Source: Hemileia vastatrix
Lineage: Eukaryota; Basidiomycota; Pucciniomycetes; Pucciniales; Zaghouaniaceae
Reading direction: 5' to 3'
Assembly: GCA_030280995.1 (NCBI GenBank)
Contig: JASXTE010000011.1
Location: 25,962,817 to 26,026,816 of the forward strand
Length of the DNA stretch: 64,000 nt
The notes beneath the pieces were generated by a model. It saw only the letters and a list, made by a program, of their open reading frames with translations. It had not been told where the DNA came from and did no database searches. The position numbers were made by a program, and so were the translations under genes. Position 1 is the first letter of the stretch, and the number at the start of each line of letters is the position of its first letter. This document shows positions 44,290-54,517 of the stretch, one piece after another.

Positions 44290-44470
44290 ATGACTTTCAC
44301 CCTTTACTTCAATAAAATGCAGGGGAGGGTATTGCCAATTTTTTAAATCTGACATGTGAAATTGATGACTTAGAAAAATTTGGTGGTACCCACCCCTTGT
44401 TTCAATAAAATGTAGGGGAGGGTATTGCCAAATTTTCAAAAGAGATATTAAATTTTATTGACTTAGAAGT
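44290..44470. repeat. Short array of convergent-intergenic repeats
   Basis: Two units resemble those at 8130-8540 in inverted orientation (TTCAATAAAATG(C/T)AGGGGAGGGTATTGCCAA). They lie between the Tet-like and Myb 3' ends as in the AB elements. Confidence 0.6.
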
Positions 44471-44708
44471 ATTTAGATAAGCAAACTTATTGACATGAAA
44501 GTAAAGATAGAAATTTTTTATTATATTTTCAAATTTTAAGTATAAGCAAACTTATTGACTTGAATGTAAAGATAGAAAAAATGTATGATATTTTCAAAAA
44601 TTTGTCAAAAATAACATACTATATTCAAGACCTTTTATAAGTCAGCATATAAGAAAATATTACCAAAAAGAAATCAAAAAAAATTAATTTAAATAGAAAA
44701 ACAATTTA

Positions 44709-46009
44709 TCAATTGAAAAGGTCAAGCAATTTTTTAATGTCCTCATATGATTGGCCATTTTTTACACATTCCATAATGAAATCTTTTTTTAAAAAACTTT
44801 CTTCTTTTTCCAATTCACAAGTAGCCATTTCTCTTTGAATTTGACGGTCATTTACTCTTTCCATCTGCTCTGCCTCAAATTTTTTTTCTTCCAAATCTAA
44901 GACTTGCTGATCTTTCCTTAGCATATGATCAAACTTCATCTTCTCAAAGTCAAGGGCATTTTTTGAAATACAGCTATTTGCTACAAAAAGAGAAATGAAA
45001 AAAATAAGTTAATGAATAAGATATATAGTAAACAAATCTTACTTATATCTTTTTTTTCAAAATAATCCTCAAGGGAGCCAATTGACCTTGTTGAAGTATT
45101 ACCATGTTTTAAAAGATGGTTAAAGTTCATTGAAGTTGAGGCTTGTTTCTTTAGTTTGGAGCTTGAACAAGAGGCTTCAGGAAGTTCATCTAAAGCAGCT
45201 TCTAAAGTGGGATTCACATTTTCAGAATTGAGATTATTTAATGGAGTTTGAGTTTGAGTAGGAGGAGACTAGAAAGAAAGAGAAATTTAGAGAAGAATTG
45301 AAGAAAAAAGAAAAAGTAAACATACATTTAAATTTTGGGGCTCTGAGGATTCAGATCTGCTGCAATATAATTGTTCTGCTTGATAGTCGGGATCATATTC
45401 AGCTGAACTATGGTTAGAAGGTGGAGGGGATTGATCCAGGTGATGTACAAGTATTTCAGGAGGATTAGTTGATGGTTGAGATCCAGAGGGTATATCCTTA
45501 GTAGTATTGTGTAGAAACCAAGGGTTTACATCAACTTGGGAGCCAAAAAGATTATCCATTTCCTCATAGAAAGGACATATGACATTGAGCTTTTTGGAAA
45601 CAGTAGTAATTCCAAACTCCAAATCATCATTGTCAATACCAAAGCCAGTTTCAATTGCAGCATGATGAGCCTTTTTATATTTTGATTGATAACTCTTAAA
45701 TCTCTCCTTCATTTGTTTAGGATTGATATCGATTCTCCCCCTTGTTTTCTTCCTTACTTCATTGGCCATCCATAAGTAGCCATTAACCTTTGAAGAAGGT
45801 GGATGTCCAATACGAGTGGACTTTTCACATCCAAAACATGCATCATAATTTGATTTTATTTTAAGGAAGTTGATTATGATAAGATAATCATCCTTTTTTA
45901 GCTGACCTGACTTTGATTTTTCGGGTGTGGGGCTTGCTTTATGAGGAGACTTTTGTGAGGAAGCATATTTTTGAGTTACCTTTTGAGATTTGGAATGTCT
46001 GGGAGGCAT
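44709..46009 (-). CDS. Myb/SANT plus coiled-coil protein of the C element, intact
   Basis: Exons 46009-45326, 45268-45043 and 44980-44709 join through GT-AG introns of 57 and 62 bp with matching phases (0 and 1), giving 393 residues without a stop. I start at MPPRHSKSQK because it aligns with MPRHPRSS of the AB genes. The Myb/SANT-like domain is about residues 35-135 (LKKDDYLIIINFLKIK, KVNGYLWMANEVRKKT, QMKERFKSYQSKYKKA). A Pro/Ser-rich linker follows, then a C-terminal coiled coil (KMKFDHMLRKDQQV to KDFIMECVKNGQSYEDIKKLL). In PIF/Harbinger elements a Myb-like partner binds ends and brings the transposase to the nucleus; the same job is inferred. Confidence 0.85.
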
Positions 46010-46149
46010 TATAAAACTGGTACATAACAAGAAAATAGATTAAGAGGTAGAAGAAATATGTAAAAAAGAATGTAAACATGCCTGGTTAAAATGTTGTAAT
46101 AAAATGGTGAAAATGTTAGGAAGGGGTGTGTGCCGAGGATTGATGGGTA

Positions 46150-46355
46150 GGGAGCAAGGAAGGTCAGTGTGTCACATGTGACAGGGATGTTGTGGCCAAC
46201 ATGTGTTTGTGAAAAAAATGGGAAAAAGTGCTGATTTGAGGTCATAACTGACACCCTTTTTTGAAATAAGTGACTTTTTTGCAAAATTTAAGTGCTGAAT
46301 TGGTTTGAAATCTGCACTTAAGTTAAGTGCGGATTTGCCAGAACTGACACCCCCT
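46150..46355. repeat. Right terminus of subfamily C element
   Basis: The end reads CCAGAACTGACACCCCCT. Inside it are short complementary blocks of GTGCTGA/GCACTTAAGTTAAGTGC. ATT (46356-46358) follows and is at once the left flank of the next element. Confidence 0.75.
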
Positions 46356-46695
46356 ATTAGGGGGTATCAATGTTGACCGATCAGCAATTAAATTAATTGC
46401 GGAAAATAATCTGCATACCCCAATTATCTTCCGCAATTATTTTTGCTAATAATTGGGTTATTAGACACTTTACGTGTCAATGTTCACCTCTTATCCAACA
46501 TTTTTTTACTCAATTTTCCATAACCACATCTTGGACAACTTTCTGGATATCCCAGCCTTCTACCTTGCTGCGCACTTCCATTCTCATCCCATCCTGTTCA
46601 TTCTATCCGCTCAGAATTTCTCCCCATTTCATCTATTTGATTCTTCTCCTTTTCATCTCGCTATCTCATCTGCTTGTTTCTGCTCCTTTTCATCT

Positions 46696-48058
46696 TCATT
46701 TATAATAACATTCCTTGTCATCCTAGATCTTTTCAAAGGCAGCCATCACCCAGTTGTTCTTCAATTCCCACTACTTCCTCTTTCCCCCGCTCAGCTGAGA
46801 AATCAAAGACCGTTCAATTAAAAAAAGATTAACATCTCATTCTTATCAACTGGCTGAAAACCAAATCTAACTATGATTCTTGTTTTGGTACTGAGTATGC
46901 CACTAAAGTAGGACGGCCCCCCGCATCAAAAGTTAATGGCTATCTTCTAATGGAAAATGAATTACACAATAAGACCAAGGGAAGGATTGATCTTTTGCCT
47001 AAACAGATGTCTGAACGCTTCAAGCATTACCGAGCAAAATACAAGAAGGCAAAGGCTCTTTCATCTTCCACTGGTTTTGGGATTACCGACAATGATATAA
47101 ATAAGGGCATAAATCCATAGACGATAAACTTGATTATTTATGTCCTTACTTTAAAGAGATGGATGCAATTTTTGGAGAGCGAGCTGATGTTAATCCTGTA
47201 AACATGTTGGATGGAGAAGATCCTATCTCCGAACATGATGTCAAAGCAAATCTTTTCCCATCCTCTTCCTCCACTCAAGCCTCCCCTCATTTGAATGAGA
47301 CATATCTAAATAGCTTTTCTGTAGATCCTATAGGTGATTTAACCCAACCAAATCTAACTCAGGTCTGTTTCTTTTTTCTTTTATCTTATCAATTCTATTT
47401 TTTATTTACTTATCTTTTTCTTATTTCTTAAAAGGCTGATGAACAAACCCAGGATCCTCAATCAACTGAGTCTGAAGCTAGTGACAATGATGAGGAGGAA
47501 AATGCTACGTTGAACAAAAAGAGAAGGGCTTCAACTAGTCTAAATTTCCTCTCCCAAAGAAGACGAAAAAGTGATACTTCATCACAAACACCTTTTTCTT
47601 CGATGGAACAGTTTTTAGAGAAACGTGATGCTGGTAAGTGATATCATACCTCTTATTACTTTACTCTGCTTTTCTTCTACTTTATGTTAATTTTTATTCT
47701 CACTCTAGAACAAGTGGAAATTGCTAAAGAGACTCTGAGCTTTGAAAAGAAGAAATACGAGCTCTCTTTAAGGAGGTATGACAGAGTACAAGATTTGGAA
47801 GAGAGGAAGTATGAGCTCTCCTTACGGAAGGATGATCGGATCCAAGATTTGGAGGAGAAGAAGTTTGAGTTAACTCTTAGTATTGAAAAATCCAAAAATA
47901 AGGAAAAAACACTCGAGCATCAAAACTTAATGGAACAGATGAAGTATAAGCATGATCTCCAAGAAAGTTCTAAAAAGAAAGATTTCTTGATCGAATGCAT
48001 TAAAGCAAACAAATCTGTTGAAGAAATAGAACGTTTAATGAAATTTTTTGTTGACTAG
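46696..48058 (+). pseudogene. Myb/SANT plus coiled-coil gene, AB type
   Basis: Exon 1 ends at the donor after NLTQ (about 47362), exon 2 is about 47433-47632 and exon 3 is 47709-48058. Breaks are loss of the start codon (ATT instead of ATG beside CCTTGTCATCC), TAA in KKD*HLILI and a 1-bp deletion in AAGGGCATAAATCC near 47110. Exons 2 and 3 are open. The coiled coil has two clear 18-residue repeats, one fewer than the copy at 7591. Confidence 0.8.
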
Positions 48059-48184
48059 TTTCTTTTATTTCTTTCACACTTCATGTGTTCATATTTATTT
48101 GTACATAAATTTTACAATTATTTTCTGTATTTCTTGAAATATCGTATTTTAATGTTAAATATTCTTTTTTTAAATAAAATTTTC

Positions 48185-48605
48185 AAGTCTCCTTTGAAAA
48201 TTTGACAATCCCCCACCCCTGGATTTTTTTGAAGTAAGGGGTGGGTATCACAAAAATTCTTTCATGTTATGAATCTTGAAAGTTTTATATGAAAATTTGG
48301 CTTTACTACCCCCTGCATTTTACCGGTATCCCAAAAATTCTTGCATGTCAAGAATTTCACAAGTCTTATAAGAAATTTTGGCACAACCCCCCATGGATTT
48401 TATTGAAGTAAGGGACGGGTATCACAAAAATATTTACAAGTCAAAAAAATTCTATATCTGTTTAAAAAAATTGGCAATACTCTCCCCTGCATTTTATTGA
48501 AGCAAGGGGTGGGTATCACCAAAATTTTTCTAAGTCATCAATTTCACATGTCAGATTTGAAAATTTGGCAATACCCCCCCCCTGCATTTTATTGAAGTAA
48601 GGGGT
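48185..48605. repeat. Convergent-intergenic tandem repeats
   Basis: Five ~95-bp units as at 8130-8540, lying between the Myb and Tet-like 3' ends. Both arrays have the same unit number and order. Confidence 0.75.
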
Positions 48606-48907
48606 GGAAGTCATCTAAATTTAATATAATTACATAAATTATTAAATAAATATCTAATATATATCAATTTCCCTAGTTTAAAGTAATGACAATCCCTCAA
48701 GCCAAAATGCAGACCAAGTCGAGAAACATAAGTTTGGGACTTTCTACAGGTATAGGAAAGAGGAACCCCATGAAACAAATAAATGTTATCATGATTACCT
48801 GTTATACAACACAAGGTCGATGGCTCATCACATTATTTGAGAAAATTGATATATAAAAAATATTTATTAAAAATTTATGAAAAAATATAAAATTTTTGAT
48901 GACAACT

Positions 48908-50217
48908 CTAATCCCCATACTTTTTGGATCTAGATAAAGTTTTTTTAAATCGAATAACTTTACCTTCTTTCTTTACCTTATTGATTCTTTTTATCAACTT
49001 ATTACTGATTTGAAATGAGCAACCGAAATGAGTGAAATCTTGACAGGATTCCAAACCAGGAGGAGCTTTGGTCGTTTGATGATTATCCTTAGAAGAATTC
49101 CAAATAGTTTCAATGATACCATTTCCTAAACCAAAATCAATGATGCACCGGTGGTCTGGAAAATATAAACCATGTCCTTTGATTTTAGCTGGAGATGGTA
49201 TTGGGTGGCCAGTTATCCGATTGATATATGAGAATATTCCAAAAGTAAGAAAATTGGCATCATTCCTATTGATATGAATCCTATTGTGGAATCCAGAATG
49301 AGTGATAATAACATTAGAAAATAAAAGATATTCGTGGCTGATATCTTCCCATTCGGAGTCACACCAATTCGGTATTCCAACTTTGGTTGCAAGTTCATGA
49401 TTTTCTTCAAATGCTTTATTACAGAGCTTGTTGAGTCGAAAAGCAAGAAAAGAGTCAAAGGAAGGTAGAGTGTCCCATAAGCGAAAATCTTCATCTTTTT
49501 GAGCTTTAGTGATATTCTTGACCAACGAATATATGCCTATATGATTGAAATGCCTAGATAATAATCATATAAGAGTTTCAGAATCCTTATCCTCTAAATA
49601 TGCAATATAAAAATGTGAAATAAGACAAGTGAAATTTGGAAAAAAGGCTCAACTTAAAAGGTCAAACTCTCAGCAACCACTGAACCTAATTCAAACCTGT
49701 TTGTGGGAAATGAAAGATATGCTTTAGTAGAATCTTCAGTTAAAGGACATGTGATTTAAATAAACCTAACCCTAATTTGTTACATAAAAAAATGAAATAA
49801 AAATTTAAATTGGGAAAAAAAAGGCTCAACTTTAATGGTCAATATCTCAGCAACCACTGAATCAAATTCAAATCTGTTTGCAGGAAATGAAAGGTAGCCT
49901 TCAGGAGAATCTTTTGTAAAAAGAACATTAGATTTGAATAAACCTAACCCTAATTCCGAGTCTGATTTTCAAAATTTTACAAAAACTTGAAAAGTGGTAA
50001 TGAAGATGAGATCAAAAGGAGTTTTATAAGTTCACTGTTATCCAGATAAGAGTCATACATATATTTAAGTATGAACTTTTCATAAAAGGAATGAGATATC
50101 ATATAGGCATGAAAAAAGGAGATGAAACTTACCTTGATTGAAAAGCAGGAAAAATAGAGTGAGAAAGATTGATGTTGGAATTGTGGGGAAATTGAATATG
50201 GAGTAAGTAACATGCAT
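48908..50217 (-). CDS. Tet/JBP-like 2OG-Fe(II) oxygenase, open but D-to-N
   Basis: Exon 1 is 50217-50133 (85 nt; MHVTYSIFNFPTIPT then a hydrophobic ILTLFFLL-type stretch) and exon 2 is 49536-48908, joined by a GT-AG intron in phase 1 to give a 237-residue frame without stops. Exon 2 has NWCDSEWEDI, HSGFHNRIHINR (H116 and N118 where relatives have H-x-D), GHGLYFPDHRCIIDF, the distal H181 in NHQTTKAPPG, and FGCSFQIS. The usual N-terminal exon (MIGIGWRPGF in the C element) is missing, replaced by the hydrophobic leader. The fold should form, but loss of an iron ligand predicts weak or no oxidation. Expression is unproven. Confidence 0.7.
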
Positions 50218-50800
50218 AAAGAATGTGCAATGTATGTGTTTCAATGAAATGGAGCCAAAAAAAAGTGAAATAAGGGAAAGGGGGGATAATGACAATGCCA
50301 AGGAGGGATGAAGAGTAGGGTGATGGAGCTAAAAAATAAAGTAAAGAGGGAGAGAAAAAAAAGGTTAATTATACCATTGAAATCCAAAATAACCACTTAC
50401 AAAAAAAATTTAGATAAAAAAAATAAAATAAACAGAAAAAAACAAAAAAAAATTATAATTAGTAATCAAAAAATCAAAAAAAAAGAATAAAATGACTTAC
50501 CTGGAGAGATGAGATGACAAAATGAATGAAACCAAATTGTTTGAAGGATGTTGGAGGAGAATAGGAAAAGGATATGAGGGATGAATGAAAAAAAAAAATC
50601 ACTGACAAAATATGCAATTTCAGAAAATATGCGATTTCATGTTGAGCTGGTGAAAGAAAACCAATGAGCCATCCAAAAAAAAGATATTCACCGTAAATTC
50701 AAAAAAAAAAATGAATATGCAACAAACCAAAATACAAAACTAAGTGATTAAAGTACACAAAGAGGACATTTGGAAAGTATGAAAACATAAAAATTAAAAA

Positions 50801-52059
50801 TTAAAAGGGTGAAGAGAAATGTTGGAGAGTAATTGGCATTATAATGGGGCATATGCCGGTTGATTGAATGATTTGTGAATCAAGGGAGGGGAGTGCCAGT
50901 GGTGGTTCAGGATCATCTTCTTCATAAAGATCATTCCACTCATCCTTTAAATCAGCTAGAATATTGTGGAGTATTATGCAAGTCAAGATCCAATGATTTG
51001 CAGTTTTGATCTTCAATTTTTTTTGAAATTGGATTCTGAGCTCCCAAAGACTAGAAAATTGTCCCTTTAAAATACCTATAGCATGTTCAATTCATACTCT
51101 TGATTGTGCAAGGCGATAATTAAATTTAGTTTTGGGGTCATTTTCTGAATTTGCACCAAGGAAAGCAGGTATAATGTACTTTCCACTTGCATATGCTGAG
51201 TCTGCAAGGAGGTAATGAGATTCATCAAAGTATGAGTCAGGGGATTGAATAATCCTCATTCTTTGGAAGATGGAAGAGTCATGACATGATCCAGGGCAGC
51301 CACTGTGAAAAGCAACAATTTTTTATTGACATTGCATACAAGTTGAACAGCAATAGAGTATCTAGAAAGAAGATAAAAAGTTAGATTGTGAAAGATGAGA
51401 ACTTGGAGGAGATTTTGAAGAAACCTTTTTTTGCGATCAAAATAATGGTTGCCATCATGAGCAGGCTTTTGACTCAAAGGGATGGTTGTGCCATCAACAA
51501 AACCTATACAGCCGGGGAAACCTTCAGCTTGCATTACTTGAGAGGATTCAAGTTGCTGTTCTGGAGTTGGCCAAGCAAGAGTTTGAGACTTGAGGGAAAG
51601 GATAGAAATCATACAGCGCTTGGTGTATAATATCACAGTACCATATCCTATGTTAAAGAGATTATCCAAACGTCTTACGGCAGCACCATTTCCATTTGAG
51701 CCAAAGCGACATAGAGCAACAGCAAGTTGGATGGCAGGATTACGCTGTTTGTTATGAGAATTGTTATGGAAGATAGGATGATCGGAGATGAGTTGATAAA
51801 GTTTGAAGAAAGAATCGGGAGAAGTTCTAAAAAGTTGTGTGAAGTTTAAATGAGGAATGTTGAGAATAGAGGCCAGATCATATTGGGGATCATGATAAAG
51901 ATTTGGCCCCCTGGTGATGATGTAACGCTTTTTGGAAAGAAAACACATATAAGCTAAAGCATCTTCCAAATCAGAGTCAGATTTATAGTAAAGAACTAAA
52001 AGAAAAGTGATAGCATTCATTGTTGAGTGAAGTAGCTTCCTAGTAGAGAGGTGTTTCAT
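50801..52059 (-). pseudogene. Harbinger-type DDE transposase, AB reference copy
   Basis: Exon 1 is 52059-51425 (MKHLSTRKLLHST to HYFDRKK) and exon 2 starts at 51361 (YSIAVQLVCNV). The family residues are all visible: GFVDGTTIPLSQKPAHDG, the GCPGSCHDSSIFQRM block, LADSAYASGKY and IEHAIGILKGQF, giving D, D and E of the DDE_Tnp_4 fold. Two lesions disable it: a 1-nt deletion near 51296 and TGA at 51092-51094 immediately before IEHAIG. The C-terminus ends ITLQHFSSPF at 50801. Confidence 0.85.
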
Positions 52060-52287
52060 TGTTGCTGGTGGAAGGGTTATGTGATGAGGGAAGTGGGAAT
52101 TCACCGCCAAATGTGCAGTTGGGGTGTGTAGATAGAAAAAAAACTTAAGTGTTCGCCACCAAAATTAAGTAGCATAGAGTGAGGAAATACTTAAGGATGG
52201 CATCAGCAATTATAAGTCATGTGACTTTCTTAAAAATCCATCATGGATGAGATGAGTTTGGGATCAGGAATTAGGAATGGAAATTGG

Positions 52288-52439
52288 GGTATAAGAGGCG
52301 GGATAATGCATTATCGTGGATTTCTTATCCACTAGCCCTGGGGCTAGTGGATAAGAATCTTCCGCAATTAATAATGTCTGATCCCGGGAAAAAAAATTCC
52401 TGATCCCTAATTGCGGATCCCTGAACATTGATACCCCCT
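52288..52439. repeat. End A of the reference AB element
   Basis: The 36-bp palindrome recurs near 52324-52359, the block GATCCCGGGAAAAAAAATTCC follows, and the terminus is CCCCCT at 52439. It is the inverse of 3421-3575 with few differences. Confidence 0.75.
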
Positions 52440-52442
52440 ATT

Positions 52443-53215
52443 GTGTATATTTCATTTTGGGTGTAGTGAAAATATGTGCAAAAAAAAAAAAAATAATAAT
52501 ATGTTAGAAAAATAAGTGTAAGAAAAATATCTTGCACCCATGGGAATTTAATTTTTTTTTTTACTGTTTTTAGTTTTCACCAATGTTTTTTGAAAAAAAA
52601 AAAATTCTCACAGTTGGAAATGATTTTTTTTACACTTACTCTTCTCACTACGCACCAAGTAAGATATCCCTGATGGGGATATCCAGCGCGAGTTAGGGAT
52701 ATTTTAGGGGGGGACATAAGGTCAGAAAAATAAATGTAAGAAAAGTAAGTGCAAAAAAAATAAGTGCGAGAAACGTAAGTGTAAAAAAAATCATTTGCAA
52801 CCATGAGAATTTTTTTTCAAAAAAAAATTTGTGAAAAAACAGAAAAAAATAAAAAATGAAATAAAAAAATCATTTTTTCGGGGAAAAAAAAATTAAACAC
52901 AAAGATTCCCATGGCTGCAGAATATTTTTCTTACACTTATTTTTCTCACAAATTTTTTTTGCACATATTTTCCTTACACATTTTTCTCGCACATATTTTT
53001 CTGACACATATTTTTCTATCCTTATGTCCCTCCCTAAAATATCCCCAACTCGCGCTGGATATCCCCATCAGGGATATCTCACTTGGTGCGTAGTTTCTCG
53101 TACTTACTTTTCTTACATTTATTTTTCTGACCTTATGTCCCTCCCTAAAATATCTTCAACTCGCGCTGTTATATCCCTGATAGGGATATCTTACTTGGTG
53201 CGTAGTTTCAGCCAC
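52443..53215. repeat. Foldback/inverted-repeat cluster
   Basis: Segment 52505-52549 is inverted at 52903-52949, and 52647-52732 is inverted at 53018-53094 and again, in the same orientation as that, at 53131-53206. The core of the latter contains GATATCCC-TGAT-GGGGATATC (52663-52683) and CGCACCAAGTAAG at one edge. The arms are separated by A- and T-runs. It looks like overlapping copies of a foldback or MITE-type repeat. Confidence 0.75.
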
Positions 53216-54517
53216 AATAATTTTTTTTTGTAAGGCATATCGTCCCCCCCCCCCAAAAAAAAAACACTTTTTTACTGATAATTAATGTCACATTTGCGGC
53301 TCTACTTTTGTGTGATGAAATACCTTATAAAATAATTACAGATTTCTAACTTTGAAACACCCTTGATAACAAGAATAAAAATAAAAATAATGAAAGAGCT
53401 CACAAGGTCTCAAGTCAATTTCTTTTTTCTTTTTTCTTTTTTTTTTTTCTTCAACTTTTGCGCCCCTCGCACCATGACTTGCCCTCTTCATTGTTCGTTC
53501 TGCCTTCAAGATTAAGTGTTTTTACATTTTGCTTAGAAGTCTCATGTATGACTTTCGCGGGAAAAAAGGTACCACTGCTTGATCAATTTAAATGAGCCAA
53601 GGGACCATTGGAATTATACTGCTAGAGGCACATTGACGGGTCTTTTCACACCACGGACAGGTTGTTGATATGTAATGGCAATAAAAATATTTGTCTCCGT
53701 TCTATTTTTATTCTTTACAATTTTCCGTAATAGTAATCAGTAAAAACAAAAATAGGTGTATTACTATTGACAGGGATGATTGGACGTGGAGAAGAAACAT
53801 TAACGGACGCCCCAAAAAGACAAAACCATCATTGTCTTTTCAAAGAAAGGCAGAAGATGACTCTTCCTAACAAAATGACATTGGAGACAGGATTCGTGAG
53901 TGGACATGCAGGAAAATGAAGAGTAAGACTTCAAAAAAAGATTTTCCTTAATAGCGGAGAAGGATTAACGGAAGAAAAACAGCAGTAGATATTAATTGTG
54001 GATAGTCGTGGACGCACATCATTGACTGAGGCGAAGATAATAAACGTAAAGGAGTGTTTCCATGTACATAATTATTTTGAAATATTGGCTGGGTGGACGT
54101 TTTCCGCCCTTTTGATGGCGGTCACAAGTGATCATGCTTTGAGTCAACAGCAACAAATACCCGACATTTAGAATTGCAAATCTCATGTCACAGAGAATGA
54201 AGAATGTAGAAGTTAACAAATATTATTATACACATAACATAAAATAGTTGCAGCCACTTTGTATGTAACAGCAGCAGCGCAACAAAGGGTCAGGGCTGGT
54301 CATTAATACTACATCATATCAGCTATTTGTGGACTTTGGCTATAGTTTTTGTTTCGCCTTTTTATTCTCATTCTCATCTTTCCTTGAATTCTTTCGTTTC
54401 ACGTCGTCTTCTTAGTGGTTTTTTTTTTAAAATTTATTTTTCATCTTCTCACCCATTTTCTTAAATCAGGATTTATTGTTATTCTGTCCTTTGTACCCAT
54501 CTTCACCTCCTATTCTT
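53216..54517. promoter_or_regulatory. Upstream region of the host gene
   Basis: No transposon homology was recognised here and GC content is higher than on the left. The last 150 bp before the start codon are pyrimidine-rich (TTCTTTCGTTTCACG and long T-runs), which is common in fungal promoters. Short frames occur without family features. No convincing TATA box was identified. Confidence 0.4.

Larger units (their letters stand above)
39070..46355. mobile_element. Subfamily C element (C2), nearly complete
   Basis: Gene order is transposase (+), Tet-like oxygenase (+), Myb/coiled-coil (-), then right end with CCCCCT at 46355. The left terminus lacks the outer ~120 bp present in C1 and starts abruptly after C1. 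A G-rich minisatellite of over 1 kb lies in the intron before the Tet-like gene. The Myb gene is intact; the transposase and Tet-like gene are not. Confidence 0.8.
46359..52439. mobile_element. AB-type PIF/Harbinger-like element, most complete copy
   Basis: It is 6081 bp with end B at left (AGGGGGTATCAATGTTGACC) and end A at right (GATCCCTGAACATTG then ATACCCCCT), flanked by ATT on both sides. The Myb gene reads rightwards; the Tet-like gene and transposase read leftwards, converging on the repeat array 48185-48605. The DDE triad positions are all present in the transposase remnant. It serves as the reference for all other AB pieces. Confidence 0.85.
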
